Counted from the stretch's first letter, positions 26,434 through 35,359 are shown. The stretch: 64,000 nt of DNA from Deinobacterium chartae (GCF_014202645.1 NZ_JACHHG010000004.1:62001-126000); one strand, 5' to 3'. The notes: a model not told the origin generated them from the letters alone. Translations and numbers: made by a program.

Positions 26434-27534
26434 TCAGGTCCACGTCGGCGTAATCGTCGGGCGTCCCGCCTCGAGGGCTTGCGCGATCAGTTCGCTGGCA
26501 CGGCCCCCGCCGTACAGTTGGGCGTCCGCTCGACCCGGTCGGGCCGAGCTCACTGCACCCACCACCGCCTGCGGGTCCAACGGGGAGGCCAGCACGTTCC
26601 ACCCCGCCTCGAGCAGTTCCACCCACTCGGTCTCGTCCCGCAGGGTGACGCAGGGCACCCGTTGGAAGAACGCTTCTTTTTGTATGCCACCCGAGTCGGT
26701 TACGATCACCCGTGCCGCTCGCTCGAGGGTTAGCATGTCCAGGTAACCAAGTGGTGGCGTTACGGTGACGCGCGCTTCAAGGGCTGTGCGCAGCCCATAG
26801 GCTTCGAGGTACTTGGCGGTGCGGGGGTGAAGCGGCAGCACCACCTGCTCGGTCTTGGCCAGCGTGCTCAGAGCCTGCACGATACCATTTAGCCGCGAGG
26901 GATCGTCGGTGTTCTCGGCGCGGTGTACGGTTGCCAGCACGAAGCTCCCCGCCTCGAGGCCCCAGCGGGCCAGTGCGTCGGTGGGCTGCGCTGCGAAGTG
27001 TAGCGCAGCGTCGAACATCACATCGCCCACCAGTTGCACGGTGGGCCCGGCAATGCCCTCGAGGCGCAGGTTCTCCACCGCCTGATCGGTCGGCGCGAAC
27101 AGCAGCGCTGAGGCGTGGTCGGTCAGTACCCGGTTGATCTCTTCAGGCATACGGCGGTTGAACGAGCGCAGCCCGGCCTCGACGTGTGCAACCGGGAGGT
27201 GCAGCTTGGCCGCCGCCAGCGTTCCAGCAAGGGTGGAGTTGGTGTCGCCGTATACCAGTACCCAGTCCGGACGCTCCTCGAGCATCACGGCCTCGAGGGC
27301 AGCCAGCATGCGCCCGGTCTGTTCGCCGTGGCTGCCGGAGCCAACGCCCAGGAAGCGGCGGGGCCGCGGGATACCCAGCTCCTCGAAGAAGATGCGGTTC
27401 ATGGCATCGTCGTAGTGCTGTCCGGTGTCGACGATGATTTCCTCGAGGCCAGGGCGGCGGGCCAGGGCGCGTGAGACGACGCTGGCCTTGACAAATTGCG
27501 GTCGGGCGCCCACGACGGTCAGGATGCGGGTCAA
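26434..27534 (-). CDS. wbpI: Non-hydrolysing UDP-sugar 2-epimerase (WbpI/WecB family)
   Basis: A 366-residue GT-B-like epimerase. The N-terminus ILTVVGARPQFVKAS is the WbpI-type variant rather than WecB's GTRPEAIK, pointing to a diacetamido-uronic acid substrate. Other motifs: VDTGQHYDDAM, VYGDTNSTLAG, VAHVEAGLRSFN (catalytic Glu), PEEINR and the late VTDSGGIQKEA. It would convert UDP-GlcNAc3NAcA to UDP-ManNAc3NAcA. The start is a TTG at 27534 forming a TTGA overlap with the wzx stop; the longer frame lies inside wzx. Confidence 0.9.
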   Translation of the reverse strand: MTRILTVVGARPQFVKASVVSRALARRPGLEEIIVDTGQHYDDAMNRIFFEELGIPRPRRFLGVGSGSHGEQTGRMLAALEAVMLEERPDWVLVYGDTNSTLAGTLAAAKLHLPVAHVEAGLRSFNRRMPEEINRVLTDHASALLFAPTDQAVENLRLEGIAGPTVQLVGDVMFDAALHFAAQPTDALARWGLEAGSFVLATVHRAENTDDPSRLNGIVQALSTLAKTEQVVLPLHPRTAKYLEAYGLRTALEARVTVTPPLGYLDMLTLERAARVIVTDSGGIQKEAFFQRVPCVTLRDETEWVELLEAGWNVLASPLDPQAVVGAVSSARPGRADAQLYGGGRASELIAQALEAGRPTITPTWT

Positions 27535-28799
27535 GAGGATGCCTCGTTTCTGGAGAGAGGGCGTTGCAGCGCGGCGCGTGCGGCGAAGAAGTACAGCAGG
27601 TAGGTCAGGGCCATGGTGACCGAGTAAGCCCCAATCAGGGCCACGTACCCCTGTGCCTTGAACAGTGCGAAGACCGCCAGTACCAGGGCCAAGCGCAGCA
27701 GGTCGATCGCGAACATCCAGTTCAGACGGTCGAGCACGATCAGGGTCTGAGAGAGGGCGCCTCCCAGTAGGCGGCCTGCGTACATCAGGCTTAGCAGGGC
27801 CGCCAGGGTGCCGGCGGGCTGCCACTCGGCTCCGAAGAGCGGGCCGAAGAGAAGTGGGCATAGCGCTCCGGCCAGCAGGACCAAGAGACCCAGCAGCGCT
27901 AGTCGCCGCGCGACCGAGCCGAACAGTGTATGCAGTCGTGCGGGTTCGTGCTGGTTGCGCGAGAGCTCACCCATGAAAGCCTGAGAGACACCTGCGCCCA
28001 GCAGGTCGAGCGGCCCACCCAGTACGCGCTGGGCCAGGGTTAGCCACCCTGCAGTCTCTACGCCGTAGGTATGCGCGACGAACAAGGTGGGGAGTTGTAG
28101 CGCAGCCACGTTGGCTAGGCCCGAGGGCAGTGAGAGCAGCGGGAAGCGACGGTAGGCGAGTGCAGTTCTCCACAGGCTGGCCGGACGCAGTAGTGTGGAC
28201 AGCGAGCGTGGAACCTGCCGGACCAACCGTCCGGTCCCGGCAGCCTGCCCGGCGATATAACCGGCGACCAGCCCTAGCGGCGAACCCCCCAGCACGCCGC
28301 CCAACAGTTGAAGGCCGACCATCGATGCACTCTGGGTCAGGCGAGTTTGGCCGATGGCCCTGCCCGCTCCCTGACGCACTGCCCAGTAATTGAGGGCCTG
28401 ATAAACCCCGCTCAACAGAAGGCCCAACGGCAGCAGCCACGTCAGCATGGCGGGCAGCACCGTGCCCAGCGCCGGAACCAGCAGTGGCACGGCGGCCAGT
28501 AGCAGCAGGCTGACGGCCAGCGCACACAACAACGCCAGCCCTAGCAGCCTGAACGCCTCTTCGTCGTGCTTGGGGCGTACGATGGCGAAGTCGTAGCGCA
28601 GGTTGACACACACCAGCAGCACGCTCAGCAGCGACGCATACGCCGCGAGCGCCCCAAAGTCGGCCGGGCCGTACAGCCTCGAGAGCAGGGGGGAACTCAG
28701 CAGTACCAGCAATTGTCCGGCGGCCGCACCGCCCACGATCCGGACGATGTTGCGCCGTAGGGCGCTTCCGCCCAGCAGCAGGGTGCGGGCCCGGCTCAC
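27531..28799 (-). CDS. wzx: Oligosaccharide flippase, Wzx-like
   Basis: A 422-residue polytopic membrane protein of the MATE/MOP superfamily, with about 12 helices. The N-terminal IVGGAAAGQLLVLLSSPLLS followed by RLYGPADFGALAAYASLL is the usual start of Wzx flippases (core R-L-x-x-P-x-x-F/Y-G). It moves lipid-linked repeat units across the inner membrane. GTG start overlaps the wbpE stop (GTGA). Its presence beside wzy and a PGT defines a Wzx/Wzy-dependent pathway. Confidence 0.88.
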   Translation of the reverse strand: MSRARTLLLGGSALRRNIVRIVGGAAAGQLLVLLSSPLLSRLYGPADFGALAAYASLLSVLLVCVNLRYDFAIVRPKHDEEAFRLLGLALLCALAVSLLLLAAVPLLVPALGTVLPAMLTWLLPLGLLLSGVYQALNYWAVRQGAGRAIGQTRLTQSASMVGLQLLGGVLGGSPLGLVAGYIAGQAAGTGRLVRQVPRSLSTLLRPASLWRTALAYRRFPLLSLPSGLANVAALQLPTLFVAHTYGVETAGWLTLAQRVLGGPLDLLGAGVSQAFMGELSRNQHEPARLHTLFGSVARRLALLGLLVLLAGALCPLLFGPLFGAEWQPAGTLAALLSLMYAGRLLGGALSQTLIVLDRLNWMFAIDLLRLALVLAVFALFKAQGYVALIGAYSVTMALTYLLYFFAARAALQRPLSRNEASS

Positions 28800-29920
28800 C
28801 GCAGCGCCTGCCTCAGAACCGTCCTCAGGACGTCCACTACCCGCTGCTGGCCGTTCTCCTCAAGGCTAGGCCAGATTGGTAAGCTCAATACTTCCCTCGA
28901 GGCCAGTTCACTATGAGGATGGGAAGGATATTGGCCGTGGTAGATCGGCAACAGGTCTTGGGGGATGGGGTAGTACACCATCGTACCAATGCCCTGGGCC
29001 TCGAGCTGTTTCTGGACTTCATCGCGGTTGACGCCCTGCAGGCGCACGGTGTACTGATGGAATACGTGCCCTTGGGTGAGTTCAGGAGTCACAACGTTCG
29101 GTACTCCAGCCAGTAGTTCGTTGTAGCGCGCAGCCACTTGCCTACGGCCGGCGTTGCGGGCTTCAATGTGGGGGAGCTTGACCCGCAGCAGCGCTGCTTG
29201 CAAGCTGTCAAGCCGCGAGTTGTATCCGAGCGCTTCGTTGTGGTACTTCTTACGCGATCCGTGAACGCGCAGCATGCGGGCTTCTGCTGCAACGGTATCG
29301 TCATTGGTGACCAGCAGGCCGCCGTCACCGAAGGCTCCGAGGTTCTTGGAAGGGAAGAAGGAATAGGCTCCCACCTTACCCAGGGTTCCAGTATGCCTGC
29401 CCTTGTAGCGGGCCCCGAAGGACTGGGCGCAGTCCTCGATCACCTCGAGGTTGTGCTCCTCGGCAATCGCCAGGATCTCGTCCATGGCGCAGGGATTGCC
29501 GTACAGGTGAACGGGCATGATGGCACGCGTACGGGGCGTGATGCGCTCTCGGATGCGTTGCGGGTCGATGTTGTAGCTGATCGGATCGATGTCCGCGAAC
29601 ACCGGGGTCGCGCCCACGCTGGAGATGCTTTCGGCGGTGGCGAAAAAGGTAAAGGGCGTGGTGATGACCTCATCGCCAGGACCAATTCCCAGGGCACGCA
29701 GTGCAATAATCAGCGCATCGGTACCGCTGTTCAGGCCTACTGCGTGCTTAACGCCCAAGTAATCGGCGGCTTCGCGCTCGAAAGCCTCTACCTCTGGACC
29801 CATGATGAAAATGCCCGAGCGAAGCACCCGTTGTACGGCTGCATTCAGTTCGTCCCACAGTTCATCGATTTCGGGGGAGAGGTCAAGGATAGGAATGTGT
29901 TGGATGTTGGCTTGAGTCAT
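28796..29920 (-). CDS. wbpE: DegT/DnrJ/EryC1 aminotransferase (WbpE-like)
   Basis: A 374-residue PLP enzyme predicted to aminate C3 of UDP-3-keto-GlcNAcA, made by the WbpA and WbpB homologues. Seen: [15 protein letters not shown] (phosphate cup), [15 protein letters not shown] and the Schiff-base Lys192 in [15 protein letters not shown], the SFFPSK form shared with P. aeruginosa WbpE. Its paralogue at 19391 has SFCQDK instead, consistent with a different substrate. ATG overlaps the wbpD stop (ATGA). Confidence 0.9.
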   Translation of the reverse strand: MTQANIQHIPILDLSPEIDELWDELNAAVQRVLRSGIFIMGPEVEAFEREAADYLGVKHAVGLNSGTDALIIALRALGIGPGDEVITTPFTFFATAESISSVGATPVFADIDPISYNIDPQRIRERITPRTRAIMPVHLYGNPCAMDEILAIAEEHNLEVIEDCAQSFGARYKGRHTGTLGKVGAYSFFPSKNLGAFGDGGLLVTNDDTVAAEARMLRVHGSRKKYHNEALGYNSRLDSLQAALLRVKLPHIEARNAGRRQVAARYNELLAGVPNVVTPELTQGHVFHQYTVRLQGVNRDEVQKQLEAQGIGTMVYYPIPQDLLPIYHGQYPSHPHSELASREVLSLPIWPSLEENGQQRVVDVLRTVLRQALR

Positions 29921-30498
29921 GAAAGCCTCCGGACTTCGTTTTTGCTGATGCGCTGGTAGGTGTGACCAACCGAGTCAGTCACCGTGTCCGAGGTTGAAAA
30001 GTCCAAAATATCACCGCAAGCGCTCATCCAGCCGATCTGCCGTGCTGGAACCCCCGCTACCATGGCGTATGCCGGAACGTCCTTGGTGACCACGGCACCA
30101 GCGGCCACGAAAGCTCCATCATGTAGGGTTACACCGCACACGATGGTAGCGTTAGCGCCAATGGAAGCTCCGCGTCCCACCCGAGTGATCGTATAGTCAT
30201 CGGAGGTGTTGCGCGGAAATTCGCTGCGTGGAGTGCGCACGTTGGTAAAGACCATCGAAGGGCCACAGAAGACGTAGTCCTCGAGGATCACGCCCTCGTA
30301 CACCGAGACGTTGTTCTGAATTTTGACGCCGTTGCCAATGATGACGCGGTTCGCCACGAACACGTTCTGGCCCAGCGAGCAGTTCTCTCCGATGACCGCG
30401 CCGCCCATGACATGGCTGAAATGCCAGATGCGTGTGCCTGGACCGACCTGAGCACCATCATCGACAAAGGCGCTTTCGTGTTTCCAGCCGAGCATCAT
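29917..30498 (-). CDS. wbpD: UDP-GlcNAc3N N-acetyltransferase (WbpD-like)
   Basis: A 193-residue left-handed beta-helix acetyltransferase. Hexapeptide repeats run from [56 protein letters not shown] and the terminal [11 protein letters not shown] are all WbpD hallmarks. It acetylates the 3-amino group to give UDP-GlcNAc3NAcA. Two tandem ATGs (30498 and 30495) could serve as start; it begins about 1 nt after the wbpB stop. Confidence 0.92.
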   Translation of the reverse strand: MMLGWKHESAFVDDGAQVGPGTRIWHFSHVMGGAVIGENCSLGQNVFVANRVIIGNGVKIQNNVSVYEGVILEDYVFCGPSMVFTNVRTPRSEFPRNTSDDYTITRVGRGASIGANATIVCGVTLHDGAFVAAGAVVTKDVPAYAMVAGVPARQIGWMSACGDILDFSTSDTVTDSVGHTYQRISKNEVRRLS

Positions 30499-30499
30499 G

Positions 30500-31435
30500 T
30501 CAGCGCACCAGGAAGGGATGACGGGTTCCAGCCGAGGTGATATCGGCCTGGCGGATGGCAGCGACGGTACGAATGGCTTCGTAGGTGTCGTCTAGGCTGA
30601 AGCCGTTGCCCTCTAGCGTGCGGCGGTACACCGCAGTGTGCAAATCGGTGAAGCCTTCGCTGAACTCGATCTCCTGACCGTCTAGGGTGATCGAGCGGTA
30701 GGTGCGCTGGCCCTTAGCACGCAGCGTTTCAGGAACGTCTTCGGCATTGACCGACAGGAACCAGCGCACTCGGGCGCGTTCGAGCTCGAGGTAACCGGCG
30801 CATTCGGTATCGCTGCGGCGGTGTACCTCGAGATACCGTGTTTCTCCGAATAGCCAGCTGAGCATGTCGAAGAAGTGCACACCGATGTTGGTGGCCAGAC
30901 CGCCACTGAGTTCGGTGCGGCCTTTCCAAGAGCGCTGGTACCACGTGCCGCGCCCAGTGACGTATGTCAGGTCCACGTCGCGCTGTTGCGAGCTGTTTTC
31001 TTCATCAAGCCGTTGTTTGAGCTTGAGCAGGGCCGCGTGAGTGCGCAGCTGCAAGATGGTCCAGACCCGCTGGCCTGTTTCGGCCTCGAGGTCCTTGAGG
31101 CTCAGGATGTCTTCGGGATTCAGCACGATCGGTTTTTCGCATAGTGCGTCTGACCCTGCGCGCAGTGCCATACGGATATGGGCATCGTGCAGGTAATTGG
31201 GACTGCAGATACTGAGGTAATCGGTGCGTTCGCCCGAACGGGCCTGCTCGTACAGGTAACGTTCAAACAGCTCGGGCTGAGTAAAGAATTCGGCGGCAGG
31301 AAAGTACGAATCCAGGATGCCCACCGAATCGAAGGGGTCCAGGGCGGCCGTCAGGACGTTACCGGTGTCCTTGATGGCCTTGAGGTGACGGGGAGCGATA
31401 TATCCGGAAGCACCGGTGAGGGCGAAACGTTTCAC
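30500..31435 (-). CDS. wbpB: UDP-GlcNAcA 3-dehydrogenase, Gfo/Idh/MocA family (WbpB-like)
   Basis: A 311-residue NAD-dependent oxidoreductase. The start [20 protein letters not shown] differs from ordinary Gfo/Idh enzymes and matches the WbpB subgroup, as do [22 protein letters not shown] (catalytic Lys) and [15 protein letters not shown]. It oxidises C3 of UDP-GlcNAc-uronic acid, giving the ketone for WbpE. GTG start overlaps the wbpA stop (GTGA). Confidence 0.92.
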   Translation of the reverse strand: MKRFALTGASGYIAPRHLKAIKDTGNVLTAALDPFDSVGILDSYFPAAEFFTQPELFERYLYEQARSGERTDYLSICSPNYLHDAHIRMALRAGSDALCEKPIVLNPEDILSLKDLEAETGQRVWTILQLRTHAALLKLKQRLDEENSSQQRDVDLTYVTGRGTWYQRSWKGRTELSGGLATNIGVHFFDMLSWLFGETRYLEVHRRSDTECAGYLELERARVRWFLSVNAEDVPETLRAKGQRTYRSITLDGQEIEFSEGFTDLHTAVYRRTLEGNGFSLDDTYEAIRTVAAIRQADITSAGTRHPFLVR

Positions 31436-32751
31436 AGGAGGGTCACCTTGTCGCTGTGCAGGCCACGCGTGGCATTGCGGGTATCGAGAACCAGTTGAGC
31501 GTGCTCGATTACACGGGCGTAATCGACGTTGCTGTGGTGGGTGGTGATGATGACCAGGTCGCTCTCTTGCAGAACCTGATCGGTCAGTTCGACTGAGTGG
31601 GCCTGTACGCCGTGCTCGTTTACCTCGGGCGTCCAGGTATCGTGGAAACTCACTTCTGCGCCTGCGCGTTGCAGCAGGCGGTACACCTCGAGGGCCGGGG
31701 ATTCGCGGTAGTCGTCGAGGTTCGCCTTGTAGGCCATGCCGAGCAGCAGCACTTTCGAGCCGTTGAGCGGCTTGCGCGCTGCGTTAAGTACCCGGGCCGC
31801 TTTGTCTACCACGAATTCGGGCATTTTGCGGTTGGTTTCGCCAGCTAGGGCAATGAAATGGGTTTGGAAGTTGTACTCGCGCGCTTTCCACTCGAGGTAA
31901 TGCGGGTCGAGTGGAATGCAGTGACCGCCGACGCCGGGGCCGGGGTAAAACGGCATGATTCCGAAGGGTTTGGTGAAGGCAGCGTCGAGCACCTCCCACA
32001 CTGAGAGACCCATACGGTCGCACAGCAGCGCGAGTTCGTTGGCGAGCGCGATGTTCACCGCACGGAAAGTGTTCTCGTACACCTTGACCATCTCAGCAGC
32101 CTTTGCGCTCGAGACGGGTACGACGTGTTCGATGGTCTGACCATAGAAGGCCAGAGCGACCTCGAGCGAAACGGGGTCGTTACCACCGACCACCTTGTTG
32201 GTATTTTTAGTGCTGTAGCGCTTGTTGCCCGGATCGACGCGTTCGGGAGAGTGTGCCAGAAAGAAATCCTGGCCAGCTTTCAGACCGCTCCCCTCGAGGA
32301 TCGGTTTCATCACTTCCTCGGTGGTACCAGGATAGGTCGTGCTCTCGAGGCTGATCAGTTGGCCAGGCCGTAGGTGGCGTGCGATTTCAGCAGTAACAGC
32401 GCGAACATACGAGAGGTCAGGGCTGAGATTGGTGTCGAGCGGCGTCGGCACGCAGATTACCACGACGTCGAGATCAGCAACGACCTCAAAGGAGGTGGTG
32501 GCCCTAACCAACCCACGGGCAACGACCTCACGGAGTTCTTCGTCTTTAACATCACTAATATAATTCTCACCACGTGCCACCCGATGGGCGCGGGAAGGGT
32601 TACGATCAATGCCTGTAACGTGGAAGCCTACTTTGGCTTTTTCCACGAGGAACGGCAAACCCACATAACCGAGACCAACCACGCCAATACGTGCTTCGCG
32701 GTCCTTGATCTTACGGATTGCTTGGGTGGCGGTGTTGAGGGTAAGTGTCAT
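31432..32751 (-). CDS. wbpA: UDP-GlcNAc 6-dehydrogenase (WbpA-like)
   Basis: A 439-residue nucleotide-sugar dehydrogenase making UDP-GlcNAc-uronic acid from UDP-GlcNAc with NAD+. Seen: IGVVGLGYVGLPF (GxGYxG NAD site), ESTTYPGTTEEV, central dimer helix EMVKVYENTFRAVNIALANE and the catalytic Cys278 in PGVGGHCIPLDPHY. C-terminal UDP-binding domain present. First gene of the long minus-strand operon; AGGAG 6 nt upstream of ATG. A ~70-nt leader separates it from the direct-repeat promoter. Confidence 0.93.
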   Translation of the reverse strand: MTLTLNTATQAIRKIKDREARIGVVGLGYVGLPFLVEKAKVGFHVTGIDRNPSRAHRVARGENYISDVKDEELREVVARGLVRATTSFEVVADLDVVVICVPTPLDTNLSPDLSYVRAVTAEIARHLRPGQLISLESTTYPGTTEEVMKPILEGSGLKAGQDFFLAHSPERVDPGNKRYSTKNTNKVVGGNDPVSLEVALAFYGQTIEHVVPVSSAKAAEMVKVYENTFRAVNIALANELALLCDRMGLSVWEVLDAAFTKPFGIMPFYPGPGVGGHCIPLDPHYLEWKAREYNFQTHFIALAGETNRKMPEFVVDKAARVLNAARKPLNGSKVLLLGMAYKANLDDYRESPALEVYRLLQRAGAEVSFHDTWTPEVNEHGVQAHSVELTDQVLQESDLVIITTHHSNVDYARVIEHAQLVLDTRNATRGLHSDKVTLL

Positions 32752-32826
32752 AAGAGCTCCTGTTGTATGTCGTCAGGCCGCACACTGACTTGCAGACAGA
32801 TCGGCAGCACAATACAAATCAGAGCA

Positions 32827-32859
32827 AGTATCGAAGCCCAGTGTTACCGGAGATTTACC
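32827..32859 (-). promoter_or_regulatory. wbpA-operon promoter with 11-bp-phased direct repeat
   Basis: On the minus strand: GGTAAA-N5-GGTAAC-N10-GATACT. Best copy of the element shared with wzc, pglF and the ligase. No -35 consensus is present; the repeat lies where a PhoB-type activator would replace it. Confidence 0.68.
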
Positions 32860-32899
32860 CAAGTCCTTGCGGATCAGACAAATGTTTCTACCAGCACGT

Positions 32900-32926
32900 A
32901 AAAAAACCGCACCCTCGAGGTGCGGT
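32900..32926 (-). terminator. Intrinsic terminator of response regulator gene
   Basis: Stem ACCGCACC / GGTGCGGT with 5-nt loop CTCGA, followed on the minus strand by seven T. It lies 25 nt after the response regulator stop and insulates it from the wbpA promoter. Confidence 0.85.
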
Positions 32927-32950
32927 CTTGGGTACGGGGGCAGAGAGGGT

Positions 32951-33619
32951 TTACACGGATTGGGCTCGGAAGCAGTATCCTACGCCGCGGATGGAACGGA
33001 TGTAGTCGGTGGCGCTGCCGGCCAGTTGCAATTTTTTGCGCAGGTTGGAAACCCGTACGTCGACGGTGCGCTCGGTGCCCATGTAGTCGGTTCCCCAGGC
33101 GCGTTCGAGCAGTTCTTGCCGGGTCCAGACCCGTTCGGGGTGACGGGCGAGCGTGACCAGCAGTGCGAATTCCTGATTGAGCAGGTCGACCGGGGTCTTG
33201 CCGTACCACACCTCGTGGGTCAGCGGCCGGATCACCAGGGGACCGTGGCGAATTTCCTGTTTGAAGCCGTAGCGGCGCATCACGCTCTGAATGCGTGCAG
33301 AGAGTTCGCGCAGGTCAAGCGGCTTGATCAGGTAGTCGTCTGCGCCCAGTTCCAAGGCTCGGATGCGGATCTCGGGGTCACTGACGTTGCTGATGAACAG
33401 GGCCGGCAGTTCGCTGCGCTGCTGCCGTAGTTGAGCCAGCAGCGAGAAGCCGTCGGTGTCGGGCAGCTGGACATCCAGCAGAACCAGATCGCAGGCGTCG
33501 AGCCGCTCGAGGCCTGTGTTGCCGCTGTCGGCCTCACGGACGGTGTGGCCTTGCTGCTCGAGAAACAGCTTTAGCAACTGGCGGTGCGGTGCGTCGTCTT
33601 CGATGATCAGGATGTTCAT
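32951..33619 (-). CDS. OmpR/PhoB-family response regulator (orphan)
   Basis: A 222-residue two-domain regulator. Receiver: acidic pocket Glu7-Asp8-Asp9, phospho-acceptor Asp49 in LVLLDVQLPD, conserved Lys99 in DYLIKP. Winged-helix DNA-binding domain from ~125: LLNQEFALLVTLARHPERVWTR, RTVDVRVSNLRKKL, IRSIRGVGYCF. The ATG at 33619 has AAGGG upstream; a longer in-frame extension is AT-rich leader. No histidine kinase is adjacent. OmpR-type domains bind direct repeats about 11 bp apart, exactly what is found at its own start and at four glycan promoters, so it is the best candidate regulator. Confidence 0.93.
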   Translation of the reverse strand: MNILIIEDDAPHRQLLKLFLEQQGHTVREADSGNTGLERLDACDLVLLDVQLPDTDGFSLLAQLRQQRSELPALFISNVSDPEIRIRALELGADDYLIKPLDLRELSARIQSVMRRYGFKQEIRHGPLVIRPLTHEVWYGKTPVDLLNQEFALLVTLARHPERVWTRQELLERAWGTDYMGTERTVDVRVSNLRKKLQLAGSATDYIRSIRGVGYCFRAQSV

Positions 33620-33649
33620 AGATAGCCCTTTGTGGCGGCACGAGTCTTG

Positions 33650-33682
33650 GGTAACGAGGTGGTAACAAATATAGCATGTCAA
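33650..33682 (-). promoter_or_regulatory. Response regulator promoter with autoregulatory repeat
   Basis: On the minus strand an extended -10 TGC-TATATT (33676-33668) is followed immediately by GTTACC-N5-GTTACC (33666-33650), i.e. GGTAAC repeats read on the plus strand. A TTGACA (33682-33677) lies too close to be a normal -35. Repeats over the start site suggest repression by its own product. Confidence 0.5.
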
Positions 33683-33786
33683 TTTCTCCTGGGCTACCAA
33701 TGGGTTAAACTCTGAACTCACTAAAAAATAAGTGCTTCTAATTTCACAGTCAGAGATGCATCTGCTCAGAGCGCTCCGCACGGAAG
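33683..33786. other. AT-rich upstream region
   Basis: About 100 nt, more AT-rich than its surroundings (TAAAAAATAAGTGC stretch). It may be an UP-type region for the response regulator. No gene seen. Confidence 0.3.
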
Positions 33787-33825
33787 CGTGGGCGGGGCGG
33801 TAGAAGCTCTACCGCCCCGCCCACG
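33787..33825 (-). terminator. Strong hairpin after nagZ
   Basis: Perfect 18-bp stem (33787-33804 with 33808-33825) and 3-nt loop AGC, 22 nt after the nagZ stop. No T-run follows, so it may act as a terminator or 3'-end stabiliser. Confidence 0.6.
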
Positions 33826-33846
33826 GGGTTTGTACCTGCCTAAAGA

Positions 33847-35334
33847 TCAGGTGTTGCTGACGGTAACCGGCAGGCGTCCGGCCGGAACGCGCTCGCCGCG
33901 CAGCACCTCGAGGACCGCGGTCAGCGCTTCGGGCCGGTAGCCGTAGGAGATGAGCGCCGGGGCGTCCACGTCCAGGGTGGCGAACGGGTTCCACAACGCC
34001 AGGTGCAAGTCGGGCTTGAGCCAGGGCAGCACCGGCCCCGCGCGACGCCTCGAGGTGGTGGCCTGAATCACGAAGCCCGCGCCCTCGAGATCTGCCGGAC
34101 TGAACTCGGCAGGATCGTCGTACAGGTGAACGCTGAGGTCATACACCTGGGCGAGCAGGGCGGCGATCTCCTCGCCGGATACGCCGGTTTCGGCCACGTA
34201 CTCTCCGGGAGCGTTGCGCGGGGCAACCAGGCTGACGCGCTCGCCGGGCAGTGGGTAGCGCGGGTTGAGGTGCTCGGTGAGGCCGGCTCCCCAGGCGTGG
34301 TGCATCAGACGGCTGTCGGCGCTGCGGGCCTCGCTGGGGTAGCCGGCATCCTGCGAGGGGTAGCGGCGGGCCAGGTCACCCAGGCGGGCCAGCCGCGCTT
34401 CTGCGTTTTCAATGTGGCCCTCCTCGAGGGCCTGGGCTACGGCCGAAAGGGTCTCTTCCTGCACCGAGCGGCGGCCCAGCGCCATCACCATGTCGGCCCC
34501 GGCCTGCAGGGCCATCACGGCGGCGGGGCCGCGCCCGTAGTGGCCGTCGATGGCCTGCATGCCCATCGAGTCGGTGATGATCACACCCGGGTAGCCCCAC
34601 TGGCGGCGCAGCAGGCCCTCGAGGATCACGGGGGAGAGGGTCGCGGGACGCTCGGGGTCAAGGGCCTCGAAAACGATGTGCGCGGTCATGAAGGCCGGGG
34701 CGTCCAGGCAGGCACGGAAGGGAACCAGCTCTTCGGCCTCGAGCACGCTGAGCGGCTTGTTCACGTGCGGCAGGGCGAGGTGGCTGTCTTGGTGCGTATC
34801 GCCGTGGCCGGGAAAGTGCTTGACGCAGCCGGCGACGCCTTCGCGCAGGCTGCCGCGCAGCCAGGCACGGGCGAGTTCGCTGGCCCGCTGCGGATCCGCG
34901 CCGAAGGAACGCTCGGAGATCACCGGGTTGAGCGGGTTGACGTTGAGGTCCAGCACCGGGGCGAAGTTCCAGTTGATGCCCAGGCTGCGCAGGCCACGGG
35001 CGGTGGCGGCCCCGACCGCCTCGCAAAGCGCTTCGTCATCGGCGGCCCCCAGGCTCATGGCGGCGGGCGGGAAGGGCAAAAACAGCGTGCGGACCACGCA
35101 GCCGCCTTCCTGGTCGATGGCGATCAGGGCGTTTTCTCCCATCACCTCGCGCAGGTCACGGGTGAGCTGGCGCAGCTGGGCCTCGCTCTCGATGTTCTTG
35201 CGGAACAGGCACACCGCACCGATGCGGTGGCGGCGCAGGTGCTCGGCGGTATCGGCGTCGAGCCGGGGGCCGGGGATGTCCACCATCAGCAGCGGGCCAG
35301 CGTGGGGGTAGGCGGGAGGGGGAGTCGAGGTCAT
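33847..35334 (-). CDS. nagZ: Beta-N-acetylhexosaminidase, GH3 (NagZ-like)
   Basis: A 495-residue GH3 enzyme releasing beta-GlcNAc from muropeptides or chitooligosaccharides. Motifs: AIDQEGGCVVR, FPPAAMSLGA, the His-Asp catalytic dyad loop KHFPGHGDTHQDSH, MTAHIVF and the nucleophile Asp in IITDSMGMQAI. No signal peptide, so cytosolic recycling. It is ~150 residues longer than E. coli NagZ, with a C-terminal domain like Gram-positive NagZ. Divergent from the nanE operon; a palindrome GAGTGTCACTC lies upstream of its ATG. Confidence 0.92.
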   Translation of the reverse strand: MTSTPPPAYPHAGPLLMVDIPGPRLDADTAEHLRRHRIGAVCLFRKNIESEAQLRQLTRDLREVMGENALIAIDQEGGCVVRTLFLPFPPAAMSLGAADDEALCEAVGAATARGLRSLGINWNFAPVLDLNVNPLNPVISERSFGADPQRASELARAWLRGSLREGVAGCVKHFPGHGDTHQDSHLALPHVNKPLSVLEAEELVPFRACLDAPAFMTAHIVFEALDPERPATLSPVILEGLLRRQWGYPGVIITDSMGMQAIDGHYGRGPAAVMALQAGADMVMALGRRSVQEETLSAVAQALEEGHIENAEARLARLGDLARRYPSQDAGYPSEARSADSRLMHHAWGAGLTEHLNPRYPLPGERVSLVAPRNAPGEYVAETGVSGEEIAALLAQVYDLSVHLYDDPAEFSPADLEGAGFVIQATTSRRRAGPVLPWLKPDLHLALWNPFATLDVDAPALISYGYRPEALTAVLEVLRGERVPAGRLPVTVSNT

Positions 35335-35348
35335 GCGGGGCTCCTTTG

Positions 35349-35359
35349 GAGTGTCACTC
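35349..35359. promoter_or_regulatory. Palindrome between nagZ and nanE
   Basis: Perfect 11-bp palindrome GAGTG-T-CACTC, 15 nt upstream of the nagZ ATG and 16 nt upstream of the nanE -35. A second palindrome TGACGTCA lies at 35404-35411 just after the nanE -10. Both are candidate operators for the MurR/RpiR regulator of this cluster. Confidence 0.5.
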
